DNA of 64,000 nt. Source: Zizania palustris. Taxonomy: Eukaryota; Streptophyta; Magnoliopsida; Poales; Poaceae. Numbering within the stretch: the stretch's first letter is position 1; each line of letters starts with the position of its first letter. The DNA lies in assembly GCA_019279435.1 (NCBI GenBank), contig JAAALK010000288.1, positions 49,667,742 through 49,731,741 of the forward strand. Direction: 5' to 3'. The position numbers and the translations under genes are program-made. A model generated the notes under the pieces. The model ran no database searches, was not told the origin of the DNA, and worked only from the letters and a program-made list of their open reading frames with translations. Shown here in pieces: positions 32,667 through 44,012 of this stretch.

Positions 32667-33263
32667 TGTTGGAACAATTGCGTTAGTTCCAGCAGGTTTT
32701 TGTGTGGTGGAGTGTGATGTGAAGAATGAGCCTCGAAGGACTCTAACAGAGGGAGAAAGAGGTTTATACTGGTTCGGGCCTCTCCTGGGAGATAATAACC
32801 CTACGTCCAGTTGTGGTGGATTTGGCATGGTGTGCCCTAGTATGGAGTAATAATTCCAGGGTCTCTTGGCCCCCTCGAGCATGTGTCCTGCTACAAGGGC
32901 TTGGCCCTGCTTTTATAGGCACGCAGGCCTTAAGGAAAAGACCAAGATACCCTCTACAAGCCCAAGGCTTATAGGGGTAGACAGGGAAAGGGAGCTAGCT
33001 ACTGTACAAAAGTACCAGACAACTTTACAGCTTTACAGATGTGTCAGGCTATGCCAGGCTTTGACCAGCTAAAAGACACACCGAAGGCGGAGGCTGGGGG
33101 AAGGCTTCGAAGTGTACCCGGAGGGCGGCCTCCGAGCTGGGCTTGAGGTCTGGGAACAACTTCTTGTAGCGGAAACGGGCATCGACAGCATTGGGCTCTG
33201 GGCTGAAGGCTGCCTGAGGCTGACGTCATTTGGCCCCTGTACAGGAAATATATTCCCCCAACA
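32667..33263 (-). repeat. 3' LTR of element B (597 bp)
   Basis: Partner of 38559-39606. It carries only one short copy of the GGAGGGCGGCCTCCGA unit that is expanded in the other LTR. The minus-strand TATA-like CTATAAAAGCAGG lies near 32910. Confidence 0.9.
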
Positions 33264-33275
33264 GTAGCCCCTCGC
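33264..33275 (-). other. Polypurine tract of element B
   Basis: Minus strand GCGAGGGGCTAC directly before the 3' LTR; same core as A and C. Confidence 0.7.
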
Positions 33276-33557
33276 GAGTAGGCCTTCGGGACGAAGGGGT
33301 GCGCGCGCCCTTAGGACAAATGACCTGCAAAATACAACCTCGGATAAAACATGCCTTCGGAGCTTGGACCGAAGGTGACTTCGAAAGCTGCAGGAAATAA
33401 ATGCATGCGCTAGCTTGTCAGAACGACCTCGGGGAGCCCGAACGGTTCCACAACGGTCAGAAAAAATTACCGTTACCTGCTTTGGGCCGCTTCGCTTCTG
33501 CTGGGGGCCCACCTGGCGGTGGGTTTGGCCCACGACGGTTGGAATTCTTACCGCGCC

Positions 33558-33566
33558 TATAAATAG
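33558..33566 (+). promoter_or_regulatory. TATA box of the B antisense gene
   Basis: TATAAATAG about 148 bp upstream of the ATG at 33706, on the strand opposite to element transcription. Confidence 0.6.
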
Positions 33567-33705
33567 GGGCTTACCGCGTGCGGCTTCGGCACATTCTCAT
33601 TCGCTTCCTTCTCGTTGCCTTGCAACCTTCGCTCTCTTCTTCTTCTTAGCTTCGTAGCTTCCGACCTTCGCTAATTTTAGCCCCTCGCGGCGAAGTCACA
33701 CCAAC

Positions 33706-36700
33706 ATGCCGAAGAAGGCGGTGGCAAAGCCTCTGGCCTTGGGCTCGAGCTCAGGCTCCGCCCAGGTGCAGGCAGCGGCGGCTGCGGCAGCGAAGACTGC
33801 GCCTAGGCGGCTGGGGCCGAGGGACCTTCGGACGCCCTCCGACAAGTTTGAGCAGACCTTGGAGATGAGGGCCTCGATCTCCACGGAGGAGTCGGTCCGG
33901 AGGGCCTGCGAAGGGAGGATCGCGGCGAAGATCCAGCTTCGAGTCCCGGAGAAGTCGGAGGCTGAGCTGAGGCCTCGTGCTAACGAGGTGGTGGTGTTCG
34001 AGGCCTTCTTCGAAGCCGGCCTCGGACTGCCTGCAGTGGGGATGCTGAGCGAAGTCCTCAAGGCTACAACCTCGAGCTCCCTCAGCTTTCGCCCAACGCA
34101 GTGGTGAGGTTAGCTGTCTTCGAGTGGGCCATGAGGGCCGAGGGCTGCGAGGGCCGCGCGGGATGTCTTCGTCGCCCTCCATGACGCCAACTGCCAACCG
34201 AAGCCGAGGGAGGGGACAGACCGCGTCAAGAGGGTGTTGGCCTTCGGCAGCGCCAACTTCCAGCTCCGGATGGAGTACCAAGACGCCTTCCCGGCGAGGG
34301 CCGTAAACAACAAGTGGTACTCGAGGTGGGACCAAGAGTGGTTCTACGCCACCGTCGGCGCGAACTCCCCCCTTCGGAGTACCAACACCCACATCTTGTA
34401 CCGGCGCGAAGGGGTGATGAAGACCAGCGAAGACATCCTTCGCTCGAGGATCTTGCTGCTCCGGAGAGTGGCGGCGAAGATGGTATGAGGGACCTCGGCG
34501 GAGGAGTTCATCACCCTCCGGCTCAGTCCCCTCGCGCGCTCCTGGCTGGAAGGGCTCTTTCAGGCTTCGGGTCGAGGTGAACTTAGCGAGTGGGCCTTCG
34601 ACCGCTTCTGTAAGGCTTCGCAATCTCTTTGCTTTTAATACTCCGTAGATTTTCACTTCTAACTCAAACTTTTCATGAAGCTGACCTCGAAATGAGGACC
34701 TCGGAGGAGGCCATTGCGGCGGCGGATCGAGTCGTCGGGACTCCGACCACCGAGGAGCAGACCAAGCGCCTTGCACTGGTGGGGTCCTGGGAGCGCTGGA
34801 ACAGAGTATGGACCACGCTCGACCTCGGAGGGCTCCCTGCTCTGCCGGACTTCGCCCACCTGACTACCTCGTCGGCCGGAGCCAAGAGGAAGAGGGGGAC
34901 GAGGACGAACCGGATGCTTCGGGACCTCGCCGGAGGTCCCCGCGGCCGAAGTTTCTAACTCGGGTGAGGTTGCGGAGAAGCCCGCAACTACTCTGACCTC
35001 CAAGAGGCAGCGAAGCCCCTGGCGGCGAGGCCTTCGGCGGCGGAGGCCGACGCGCAAACTCCGGCCGCCAAGGAGGCCACGGATGCCCCGGCGGAACCAA
35101 CTTCGGAGCAGAGGTGGATGCGCCGGCTTCGCAGCGAAGGAGCTGGAGGGCACACTTAGCCCATCTGCCTTCCAAGAAATCTTCGACGATGGTAAACCCT
35201 TTTTTTCTTTTGCATGCTTCTCTTCAATATGCGGATTTTGACTTGGCTCCCTGCAGAGGACGAAGATGATGCGAGGCCCACTGTGGCGAAGCCGGTTAGG
35301 CGAAGGTAGATCGAAGCCTGCCGAGGTGAAGCCCACGGAAGCTTCGAGCAGCAGGTGGCGAGCAGGCAGCAGCAGCGGCAGCGATTCAGAGTCCGAGAGT
35401 ACTTCGTCCGACGACGAAGGCAGCGGAGGCCGCGAGGTCCCTCGAGGCGAAGAAGATGTGGACGTGGTGGGCTTGAGCCCCGTCTGGCTGAAGCCCGCGG
35501 AGGCGACCGTGGCCGTGGTTCACCCTTCAAGCGAGGGAGGGCGTGACGGCGGCGGCGATCCACGGTTTCCGCAAGGCTTGCGCTTCTGCGGAGGGGGGGG
35601 ATTTGGTGGCCCAACTTAGCCACCTGGACCCCACGGATCTCTTCGTCAGCTCGAACGAGGTCCTCATGCGGGTGAGCGAAGCCCCTTGCAGCCTTGAACT
35701 ATACTTTAGCCCTTGGTTAATACTTATGATTGCTTGAATTTCTGCAGCCTTCGCACTGAACGCCGCAGCTTCGACTGCTGCCGACAGGTGGATGGAGTGC
35801 CTCGCAGAGGAGAAGGAGGCCCTTCGCCGCGAGGTCTCGGAGGAAGCTGAGAAATGGAGGCGAGCCGAGGCTTCGGCTCGCTGAGGCAAAGGAAGCTAAG
35901 GAAGCTAAGAACCTTGGCCTCAGAGACGGCTCGCTCCGCGCGGAGCTCTAGGATTCGAAGGATGCCGAGGCCCGACAGGCAAAGGAGAACGTGGAGCTCC
36001 GCCAAAGCGGGCTTCAGATCTTGAGAGCTTCGTCGTGGCCAATCTTGGCGAAGCACCCAGAGCCTGACCGAGTCCTTGAGAAAATAGGGACCGAGTGCCG
36101 GCTCCCGGACTTTGGCGATCAGGACCCAATTGGGGACCGCGCCGACTTCTTGAAGACTGCGGCTTCGATAGCTGAAGGAAGCGCTGACGGGCTTCGCCCT
36201 TATGCCGGTCGAGGTTGCGGCCAAGGGGTATTGCAGATGCGCCAGGACGCGGGGTGTGACACCTTTGGGCGGCAACCCTCCGTGACCCCAGTGGCCTTCG
36301 GGGGTCCGCACTTGGTGATGCTCCGCCGAAGTTCGCGGAAGCCTTGGCGGCGGCTGCAGGACCTTGGAAGGAGCAAGGCTGCGAAGCAGTCCTCAACCTC
36401 TAAAAGGCCCTTCGACACCGCCGATCCAAAGCGCCTGCTGCACCTGATCAGCCTTCGACTTCGACGCCTCCGCCTCCGAAGGTGTAGATCTCCTTAGGCC
36501 TTTTGTAATACTTAGCTGCAGGCTTGTAAAAACTCTATCAGCTTATTAATATGAATGCGGGGGGTTCTTTATACCTGCCCAGGCTCAGCCCCCGAGTGTA
36601 GACCTCGAAGTGCTCGAGGACTCCGAAGACCTTCGACAGTTGTAGGCAGTCCTCGAAGTAGCTAGGTCCGAGGGTCCCCCTCGGTTTAAGCTTCCGAGGG

Positions 36701-36729
36701 GGCCTAACGCGAAGCCATCTCCGAAGTAG
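33706..36729 (+). pseudogene. Antisense spliced gene of element B
   Basis: ATG at 33706 opens a protein with EVVVFEAFFEAGLGLPAVGML, then a frameshift near 34070. The domain continues with VLAFGSANFQLRMEYQDAFPARAV and WYSRWDQEWFYATVGANSPL, as in A and C. Intron 1 is 34610-34680 (GTAAGG...AAG). Exon 2 contains ALVGSWERWNRVW. Intron 2 is 35192-35256 (GTAAAC...TGCAG) and intron 3 is 35672-35747 (GTGAGC...TGCAG). Exon 4 is Glu/Ala-rich, coiled-coil-like. Intron 4 is about 36482-36582. Exon 5 starts with DLEVLED, as DLEILET in A and DLEVLEV in C. Several frameshifts and stops. Exon-intron order is that of A and C although sequence and GC content differ clearly. Confidence 0.7.
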
Positions 36730-38538
36730 CTTAGGATTTGCTAGCCGCTGTGAAGATGGAGTTACCTTCCGGGTTCTTTGTTTCTATCTTCGCGGACGCC
36801 TTAGCGGGTGACGAAGCATTAGACTTCGCTGCCTTCGATACGGCACCGCCTGCTTCGCTAACTTGGAGCGACCTGCAAAGTGGAAGATGAGGTCCACGGG
36901 CTTCGGAGCCTGGGCGAGCCGGACGTGGGAGAGCGGGCTCCGATGAGTCTTCGTCCAGCCGAGGGGCCTTGGCCAAAGAGAGGCAAGCGAGGGTTGGGGC
37001 CTTGCACACGGTTCTTCTTAGGTTTAGATACAAACTATACATAGTTTTGCTTTCGAAGTATATTTGTAACATACTTCTCCTCAATTATCATTCAATGACT
37101 GAAGTTTATTGTATTTGCATACTTCATCTGTATGCTTCGCATTGTGTGGCTTCGAACGTCTAGCTTGCCATGCTCGTACTGCGTATTACATTCGCACACC
37201 TCGCATACATGCTTCCCCCCTTGCTCGTGGCAGCTAGGGACTTAGCCATTTGCTGGTGCGGCAAAAATAAAAAATGCGAAGGGGTGCGCCTTTTGGCGGC
37301 TTCGGATGCTTGAAATTCATTGAGCGAAGGCCTCTTTTGGGCTCCGAACGCGTCAACTTGGTGCGAAGCAGGGCTTCGGCTGCTAGGAATCTTATTGAGC
37401 GAGGGCCTCTTTTAGGCTCCGAGCGCTTTAAGTTGGTGCGAAGCAAGGCTTCAGCATAACCAATTTAAGCGAAGCATGCTTCGGCATGCTGGAGTTTGGA
37501 TGCTGTGCGTGAGCGAGGCTCTGGAACGCACTTAGATTTTAGCGAAGTATGACTTCGAGACGCTTGGGCGCATATTATATTACACGCGAAGCAAGGCTTC
37601 GGAGCGTGCCTGGATAATGAAGCAAGGCTTCGGAACTTGGTCCTGTAATGCGAAGGATATTTGGTGTGGATTCACCGAACCTGAGATAATGCGAGCCACC
37701 TTCGACTCTGGGTCACCTTCGACCCTGGGATGCTTCTGGTGCGAAACCCGGAATCACTGGGATGCTTCGGGTGCGGAGCTCGGAATCCCTGGACGCATCG
37801 GGCCAGTGGCCCGGAGTCCTTGGACGCATCGGGCCACTGGCCCGGAGTCCTTTTAGCCCACGGCTACGGGCCCGGAGGCACTGTGTAGCCTTCGGAGGGG
37901 TACTCCGGATTTTATAAAGTGAAGCAAGGCTTCGTATTTTAAACAATGTGAAGCGAGGCTTCAGGTTTTTAACAAGGCGAAGCGTGGCTTCGGTTTTGAT
38001 AAGGCGAAGCATGGCTTTGGTTTTTCAATAAGATGGAGCAAAAGTTTGCATTCAAAGGCGAAGCAGGGCTTCGGCTTTAAGGCGAAGCAGGGCTTCGGCT
38101 TTAAGGCGAAGCAGGGCTTCGAATTTATATTAATGTAATCGCAGATTGGTGCATCGAAGTAAGGCTTCGGGCCGTACATACCTTGTAGCCCTTGGGGCTT
38201 TGACAGCCTTCGAAACGTGGAGCGGAGCCCCTTGCCGAAGAGTGAGCTCCGGTATGTGAGGATGGAGGAAGGCGAAGCAGGGCTTCGGCTTTAAGGCGAA
38301 GCAGGGCTTCGGCTTGTAGCCCTTGGGGCTTTGACAGCCTTCGAAACGTGGAGCGGAGCCCCTTGCCGGAGAGTGAGCTCCGGTATGTGAAGGATGAAGG
38401 AAGGCGAAGGTGGCCTTCGAGCTGCACCCGAAGCCCCTTGCCGGAGGGTGCGCGAAGCAAGAAAGCTTCGAAGCTCCCCCCTCAGGCGTACTTCGGGTTG
38501 CAGACAGTGGTAGAGAACTTAGCTTCTAGGACTAAGCT
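36730..38538. repeat. Element B internal repeat region (no gag-pol)
   Basis: Dense GCGAAGC...GGCTTCGG motifs from about 37270 to 38480. Clear tandem units: a 24-bp unit three times at 38056-38120, a 133-bp unit twice (38182 and 38315), and a 32-bp unit twice near 37788-37850. 36730-37200 is non-repetitive with no supported gene. This block occupies the place of gag-pol in the full elements. Confidence 0.75.
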
Positions 38539-38556
38539 CCCCACGGACGGACGCCA
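38539..38556 (-). other. Primer binding site of element B
   Basis: Minus strand TGGCGTCCGTCCGTGGGG, two bases inside the right LTR; nearly the same as in A. It fixes the right LTR as the 5' LTR. Confidence 0.7.
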
Positions 38557-38558
38557 AC

Positions 38559-39606
38559 TGTTGGAACAATTGCGTTAGTTCCAGCAGGTTTTTGTGTGGT
38601 GGAGTGTGATGTGAAGAATGAGCCTCGAAGGACTCTAACAGAGGGAGAAAGAGGTTTATACTGGTTCGGGCCTCTCCTGGGAGATAATAACCCTACGTCC
38701 AGTTGTGGTGGATTTGGCATGGTGTGCCCTAGTATGGAGTAATAATTCCAGGGTCTCTTGGCCTCTCTAGCGTGTGTCCTGCTACAAGGGCTTGGCCCTG
38801 CTTTTATAGGCACGCATGCCTTAAGGAAAAGACCAAGATACCCTCTACAAGCCCCTAGGCTTATAGGGGTAGACAGGAAAAGGGAGCTAGCTACTGTACA
38901 AAAGTACCAGACAACTTTACAACTTTACAGACGTGTCAGGCTATGCCAGGCTTTGACCAGCTAAAAGACACACCGAAGGCGGAGGCTGGGGGGAAGGCTT
39001 CGAAGTGTACCCCGGAGGGGGCTTCGAAGCATGCTCCGGAGGGCGGCCTCCGAACTTGGCTCCGGAGGGTGGCCTCCGGACTGGGCTCCCGGAGGGCGGC
39101 CTCCGAACTTGGCTCCGGAGGGCGGCCTTCGGACTGGCTCCCGAAGGGCGGCCTTCGAACTTGGCTCCGGAGGGTGTCCTCCGGGCTGGGCTCCCGCAGG
39201 GCGGCCTCCGAACTTGGCTCCGGAGGGCGGCCTCCGGACTGGGCTCTCGGAGGGCGGCCTCCGAACTTGGCTCCCGAAGGGCGGCCTTCGACCTGGGCTC
39301 CCGGAGGGCGGCCTTCGTACTTGGCTCCGGAGGGTGGCCTCCGGACTGGGCTCCCAGAGGGCGGCCTCCGAACTTGGCTCCGGAGGGCGCCCTCCGGACT
39401 GGGCTCCCGGAGGGCGGCCTCCGAACTTGGCTCCCGGAGGGCGACCTCCGGACTGGGCTCCGGAGGGCGGCCTCCGAGCTGGGCTTGAGGTCTGGGAACA
39501 ACTTCTTGTAGCGGAAACGGGCCTCGACAGCGTTGGGCTCTGGGCCGAAGGCTACCTGAGGCTGACGTCATTTGGCCCCTGTACAGGGAAATATATTCCC
39601 CCAACA
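38559..39606 (-). repeat. 5' LTR of element B (1048 bp, expanded)
   Basis: Same ends as the 597-bp partner at 32667-33263. The extra 450 bp come from the minisatellite at 39010-39480. Confidence 0.9.
39010..39480. repeat. 53-bp minisatellite inside the B 5' LTR
   Basis: CGAACTT(GG) or a variant recurs at 39051, 39104, 39156, 39209, 39262, 39316, 39369 and 39422, so the period is 52-54 bp. Each unit consists of two related half-units of about 26 bp (GGCTCCGGAGGGCGGCCTCC types). It is GC-rich and open in many frames by repetition only. Confidence 0.9.
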
Positions 39607-42600
39607 ACAGCCATGGCCCACCTCTCGATCCTCGGCAGGTAAACAGTATGCAAGAGCACTCGGAGGAGGCTTCGAGGTCCCTAGACCCTCCGAGGACCCT
39701 TCCCTCAAGCCAAGCCCAGAAGGTGATATAGACACGAGGATCATTGTAAAAGAAGGCAGGGAATACCATATTCAGTTTGGCAAGGGGTTGCCTTCAGAGA
39801 TCGCCACCTCTCTAGAAGAAGTGGTTCGAGAAAATTTGGATGTCTTCGCCTGGTCAGATGAAGAAATCCCTGGAGTTGACTGGAGAATTATCGAGCAAAG
39901 CTTATTCATCAACCCTAAGGTTCGACTTGTTCGCCAGGGACTCCGCAAGATGTCAACTGAGAGAGAAGACCTCGCTAAAGTAGAGGTGGAAAAGTTGTTA
40001 AGAACCAGAATCATTAGAGTGGTGGCCCACACGAAGTAGTTGGCTAACCCTGTCTTCGTCAAGAAAAAAAGGCTCCGGCATGTGGCGCATGTGCATTGAC
40101 TTCACATCTCTGAATAAAGCATGCCCAAGAGACCCCTACCCCATGCCCCACATTGATCAACTTGTTGACTCTATGGCTGGCTCCAAGCTCCTAAGTTTCA
40201 TTGAGGCATACTCTGGTTACCATTAAATATTGCTGAAACGTGAAGATGAAACCAAGACAAGCTTTATAACCCCTTTCGAAGTATTCTGTTATGTTCGAAT
40301 GCCCTTCGAATTGATAAATGCTGGGGCAACTTTTTCACATCTTATTGCTAAAGATATAGGCCACCAGATATCAAATCCTATATGGATGACATTGTAATAA
40401 AGAGTGCTTTAAAACACCAACATAGTATAAACTTAGCAGAAACTTTTGAGAGCCTCCAAGCATATGGAGTTCGCCCCAACCCTGAAAATGTATTTTCGGA
40501 GCTCAAGCAAGAAAATTGTTAGGGTACTTAGTTTCGAGCAAAGGAATCGACGCTAGCCCAACGCAGATAAGTGCACTGCAAAGGATGGCTCCTCCTGAAA
40601 ATTTGAAGCAAGTCCAAAAGCTGGTCGGACGCCTTGCAGCTCTCAGCAGATTCCTTGCCAGATCAGCGGAGCGAAACCTCCCAATTTTCAAAGCATTAAA
40701 AGGGTCCGAAAGTTTCAATTGGATGCTGGAGTACTAGAAAAGCTTCGATGAAAACAAGGACTACCTTGGGAATTTATCAACGCTTACTATGCCCCTTGTA
40801 GAGGAAACTCTCCTCATATATCTTGCAACAACAGGCTCTGTAGTTAGTGCAGTGCTTGTCAAAGAGATAGAGCACAATGGAAAATTGGTTGTGAACCCAC
40901 TATACATTGTTTTAGAAGCCTTGTCCGGAGAAAAAACACGGTATTCCAAGCTTGAGAAATTCGCATATGCTTTGGTAATAATGGCTTCACGGGAGCTAAG
41001 GCATTACTTTATAGCACACAATGTAATTGTCCCTACATCGTATCCCCTTGGCGATAGGCTCCGGAGCAAAGACTCCATGGGGAGAATTGGAAAATGGGCT
41101 GTCAAGCTAGCCCCTTCGGCATTTCCTTCACCGCAAGAACAAACATTAAGTCTCAAGTTGTGGCTGACTTTGTTGAAGAATGGATTCCATCCGCAGTTTG
41201 GGCTCCGGATGAATCACGCGAAGGAGTATGGACGGTATACTCCGATAGAGCATTTCAAGCATCTGGAGCTGGTGCTGGAGCCGTGATAATTTCACCTTTA
41301 GGGTAGAAAGCAATGTACTCCACAAGGCTCAACTTTATGTCCACTAACAATATTGCAGAGTACGAAAGAATCCTGCTTGGCCTCCGCAAAGCATGCGCTC
41401 TTGGCACCACTCGGGTTATAATCAAACAGATTCTCAGGTCATTGCAGGGAATGTTGACAAAATCTTCCAAGCTCGGCATCCATATCTTGCGAAGTACTTA
41501 GAAGAAATCCGCGAGACGGAGGCATTATTCAAAGGGATTTCTGTCTGGAGCATCCCACGAGTAGATAATCAGCATGTAGACATCCTAGCGAAGGCTGCTG
41601 CCAGAGCATTGGATGTCCTAGAAGGGGCTTTTTGTGAAGAGCTTCCAATCCTTCGGTGCCTCAGCCACCCTCCACAGAAGTACTTTGCATACCAATCACT
41701 AATTGGCGGAGCCAAATATTAGACTTTTGCAGAACAAAGCAAGTTCATTTGAAGGCCTAGATTTGCAAAGGTTACAGTCAAGGGTCCAGAATTATAAGCT
41801 TGTCAACGGTGTGCTATATAAAGCTGGAGTTTGTTCTCCTCTACTCCGATAAATCTCGCAACCCGAAGGCCATGATATACTTCGGGAGATCCATGAAGGC
41901 TTGTGTGATAGCCACTTAGCCCCTCGGGCTTTAGCAGGCAAAACACTTTGCCAGGGATTTTATTGGCCAACAATTGTAGCAGATGTAGAATCATTGGTTC
42001 GAACCAATAAAGGGTGCCAATGGATGGGAAGACGAAGCCATCGTCCTCCAACACCCCTTCAAGTGATTGCTCTGGTATAGCTGATGGCACGATGGGGAAT
42101 GGATCTAATCGGTCCCTTCCCAATGGTGAAGGGCAGCTTAAAATTAGCGGTGGTAGCAATCGAATACTTTTCTAAATAGGTCGAAGCCGAACCCTTAATT
42201 GCTATCACTTCGAAAATGTGCAAAATTCTTTTGGCAAAATATTATTTGCAAGTTTGGAGTGCCTAGAGAGTTGATAATTGACAATCGCACCCAATTCGAC
42301 GCTGAATCTTTTAGAGAATTCTGTCAAGGGCTGGGCATTAAAATGTGCTTTGCAGCCATCTGTCATCCCTAATCCAATGGAGCCATGGAGTGGGCCAATA
42401 GAAATATTCTGTCTTGGATAAATTGGAGGATTGTAGGGTTGACAAAGGGGCTGCGGACCGAAGAGCTACCTAAGATTTTACGGTCCATTCGGACCACTCA
42501 AACTAGGTCTACAGGTTTTACCCCATTTAGGTTGTTGTTCGGAGATGAGGCCATGACTCCAACAGAGCTAAATGGTGGATCCATCTGCACAACAGAGCCA

Positions 42601-42860
42601 GAAGTTAAAGATGAAAGGAACACTTCGCTTGACTTGTCCGAAGAAACGATGCTTTGAGTTGTCGCCAATTTGACAAAGTACCAAGACCATACGAAGACAT
42701 GGTATGACCCGAAGGTAAAAGTTAATGAACTTAGGCCGAGTTATTTGGTACTGTGAAGTGTAATTGCTCCGAATATTTTAAATTTGCAAATTTAGAAGGG
42801 GAATAATTAAGGCATGCATGGCATGCAGAGCACCTTAAAACGTTATTACCCTTAGGGGCT
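39607..42860 (+). pseudogene. pol: pol of gypsy C (right piece): RT, RNase H, integrase
   Basis: Continues the piece ending at 32666. RT region from 39720 (EYHIQFGKGL, FINPKVRLVRQGLRKM), a stop at 40037, then MWRMCIDF and YMDDIVIKS at about 40380. RNase H spans 40790-41640 (NNIAEYERILLGLRKA). The integrase has CQGFYWP and GCQWMGRRSH (about 42015), then GMDLIGPFP, and the IRTTQTRSTGFTPFRLLFGDEAM segment at about 42490. Many stops and frameshifts; clearly dead. Same domain order as A and more decayed. Confidence 0.85.
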
Positions 42861-44012
42861 CCTTGTAAAGAATTGTAAAGTACCTTTCTAAATGAATAAA
42901 AGCTTGTGGTTCGAATTATGCTTACCCCTGAATATTCCCTACCCCTGGTGGACGCATCAGGGGAACGAAGATGATTGCAGAGGTAAGCATCTTTCATTAG
43001 AACACGATATATGGCCTTCGAACCATTAGTTCAGAGCTTTCGTAAAAGAGCCGAAGGTGGCCAAAACCTATGGATTCTGAGCCACCGACTTGAAAGCATC
43101 CGTAGAAGAGTCTAAGGACTATAAAATCACGGAGTTCGAACCACTGGTTCGGAACATCCTTACAAGAGCCGAAGGCGACCAAAACCTATGGATTCCGAGC
43201 CACCGGCTTGAAAGCATCCATAGAAGAGTCTAAGGTATATAAAATCACAGAGTTCGAACCACTGGTTCGAAGCAACCGTACAAGAGCCGAAGGTGGCCAA
43301 AACCTATGGATTATGAGCCACCAGCTTGAAAGCATCCGTAGAAGAGTCTAACAACTATAAAATCACAGAGTTCGAACCATTGGTTCAGAGCATCCGTTAA
43401 AGAACCGAACATGGACAAACTTACGGATTCTGAGCCACCGGGTTGATAGCATTCGTAGAGGAGTCTAAGGACTATAAACAAACAAATTCCGATCCTCCGG
43501 GATCGAAGTATGTGACAAAGAGTCAAAGGTGACCACACTATGAGGTTTCAACGCACCGGCCAAATGAACCCCATCAAGAGTCCTAAGTGACCAACTTCGG
43601 AGCTCTAACTTATAAGTTCGAAGCCCCTTATGAAGACTGTAGTGACTATCTTTTCAGACATCAACCCATTAGTTTGATGCGTCGCCTACTCTACCTCTAT
43701 TAGGTAAGATATTATGATACGAACATACAATTCGAACAACTCTATGAAAAAGTAGAGTTCATGGTTATCAAGTAGTATTTGTGAAGCCTTGGCTTTAATA
43801 TGTCGGGCATTGTGCACGACTAGCCCTATTGCATTGCATAAGGCCACTCACCCACAAAGAGGGCATGGGAATATGGCACAATCAAACGATACTTCCCAAA
43901 CAAATTATATTGCTTGGTAAAATCACATTACAAACATCATAATCAAGAAAAATTAGTATCTAAGCCTAAGTAGAAGCGAAGACTTCTCTGACCCCTAAAG
44001 CTACCTCCAGGA
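42861..44012. repeat. 118-bp tandem repeats and spacer of gypsy C
   Basis: GTTCGAACC starts units at 43134, 43252 and 43370 (period 118 bp), with diverged units near 43016 and 43485. The motifs AAGAGCCGAAGGTGGCCAAAA and TCTAAGGACTATAAA match the minus-strand repeat unit of element A. The stretch 43560-44012 holds no recognisable feature. Confidence 0.85.

Larger units (their letters stand above)
32667..39606 (-). mobile_element. Element B: non-autonomous Tat-type element with only the antisense gene
   Basis: Both LTRs start TGTTGGAAC and end CCCCCAACA on +. PBS (38556-38539, minus) and PPT (33264-33275, minus) place transcription on the minus strand. I see no gag, protease, RT, RNase H or integrase in the 5.3-kb interior. 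It holds a + strand antisense gene (33706-36729) related to those of A and C, and GCGAAGCAGGGCTTCGG-rich repeats where gag-pol would be. It must depend on proteins from a full element if it ever moved. LTRs differ by roughly 2 % by eye outside a minisatellite. Confidence 0.85.

Noticed and set aside
38936..39769. Long open frames on both strands in the GC-rich LTR part of element B
   Set aside because: They arise from the 53-bp minisatellite, which lacks stops in many frames; the protein texts are low-complexity repeats.
43016..43500. CRISPR-like regularly spaced repeats
   Set aside because: The whole 118-bp unit is repeated, with no unique spacers, in a plant retrotransposon.
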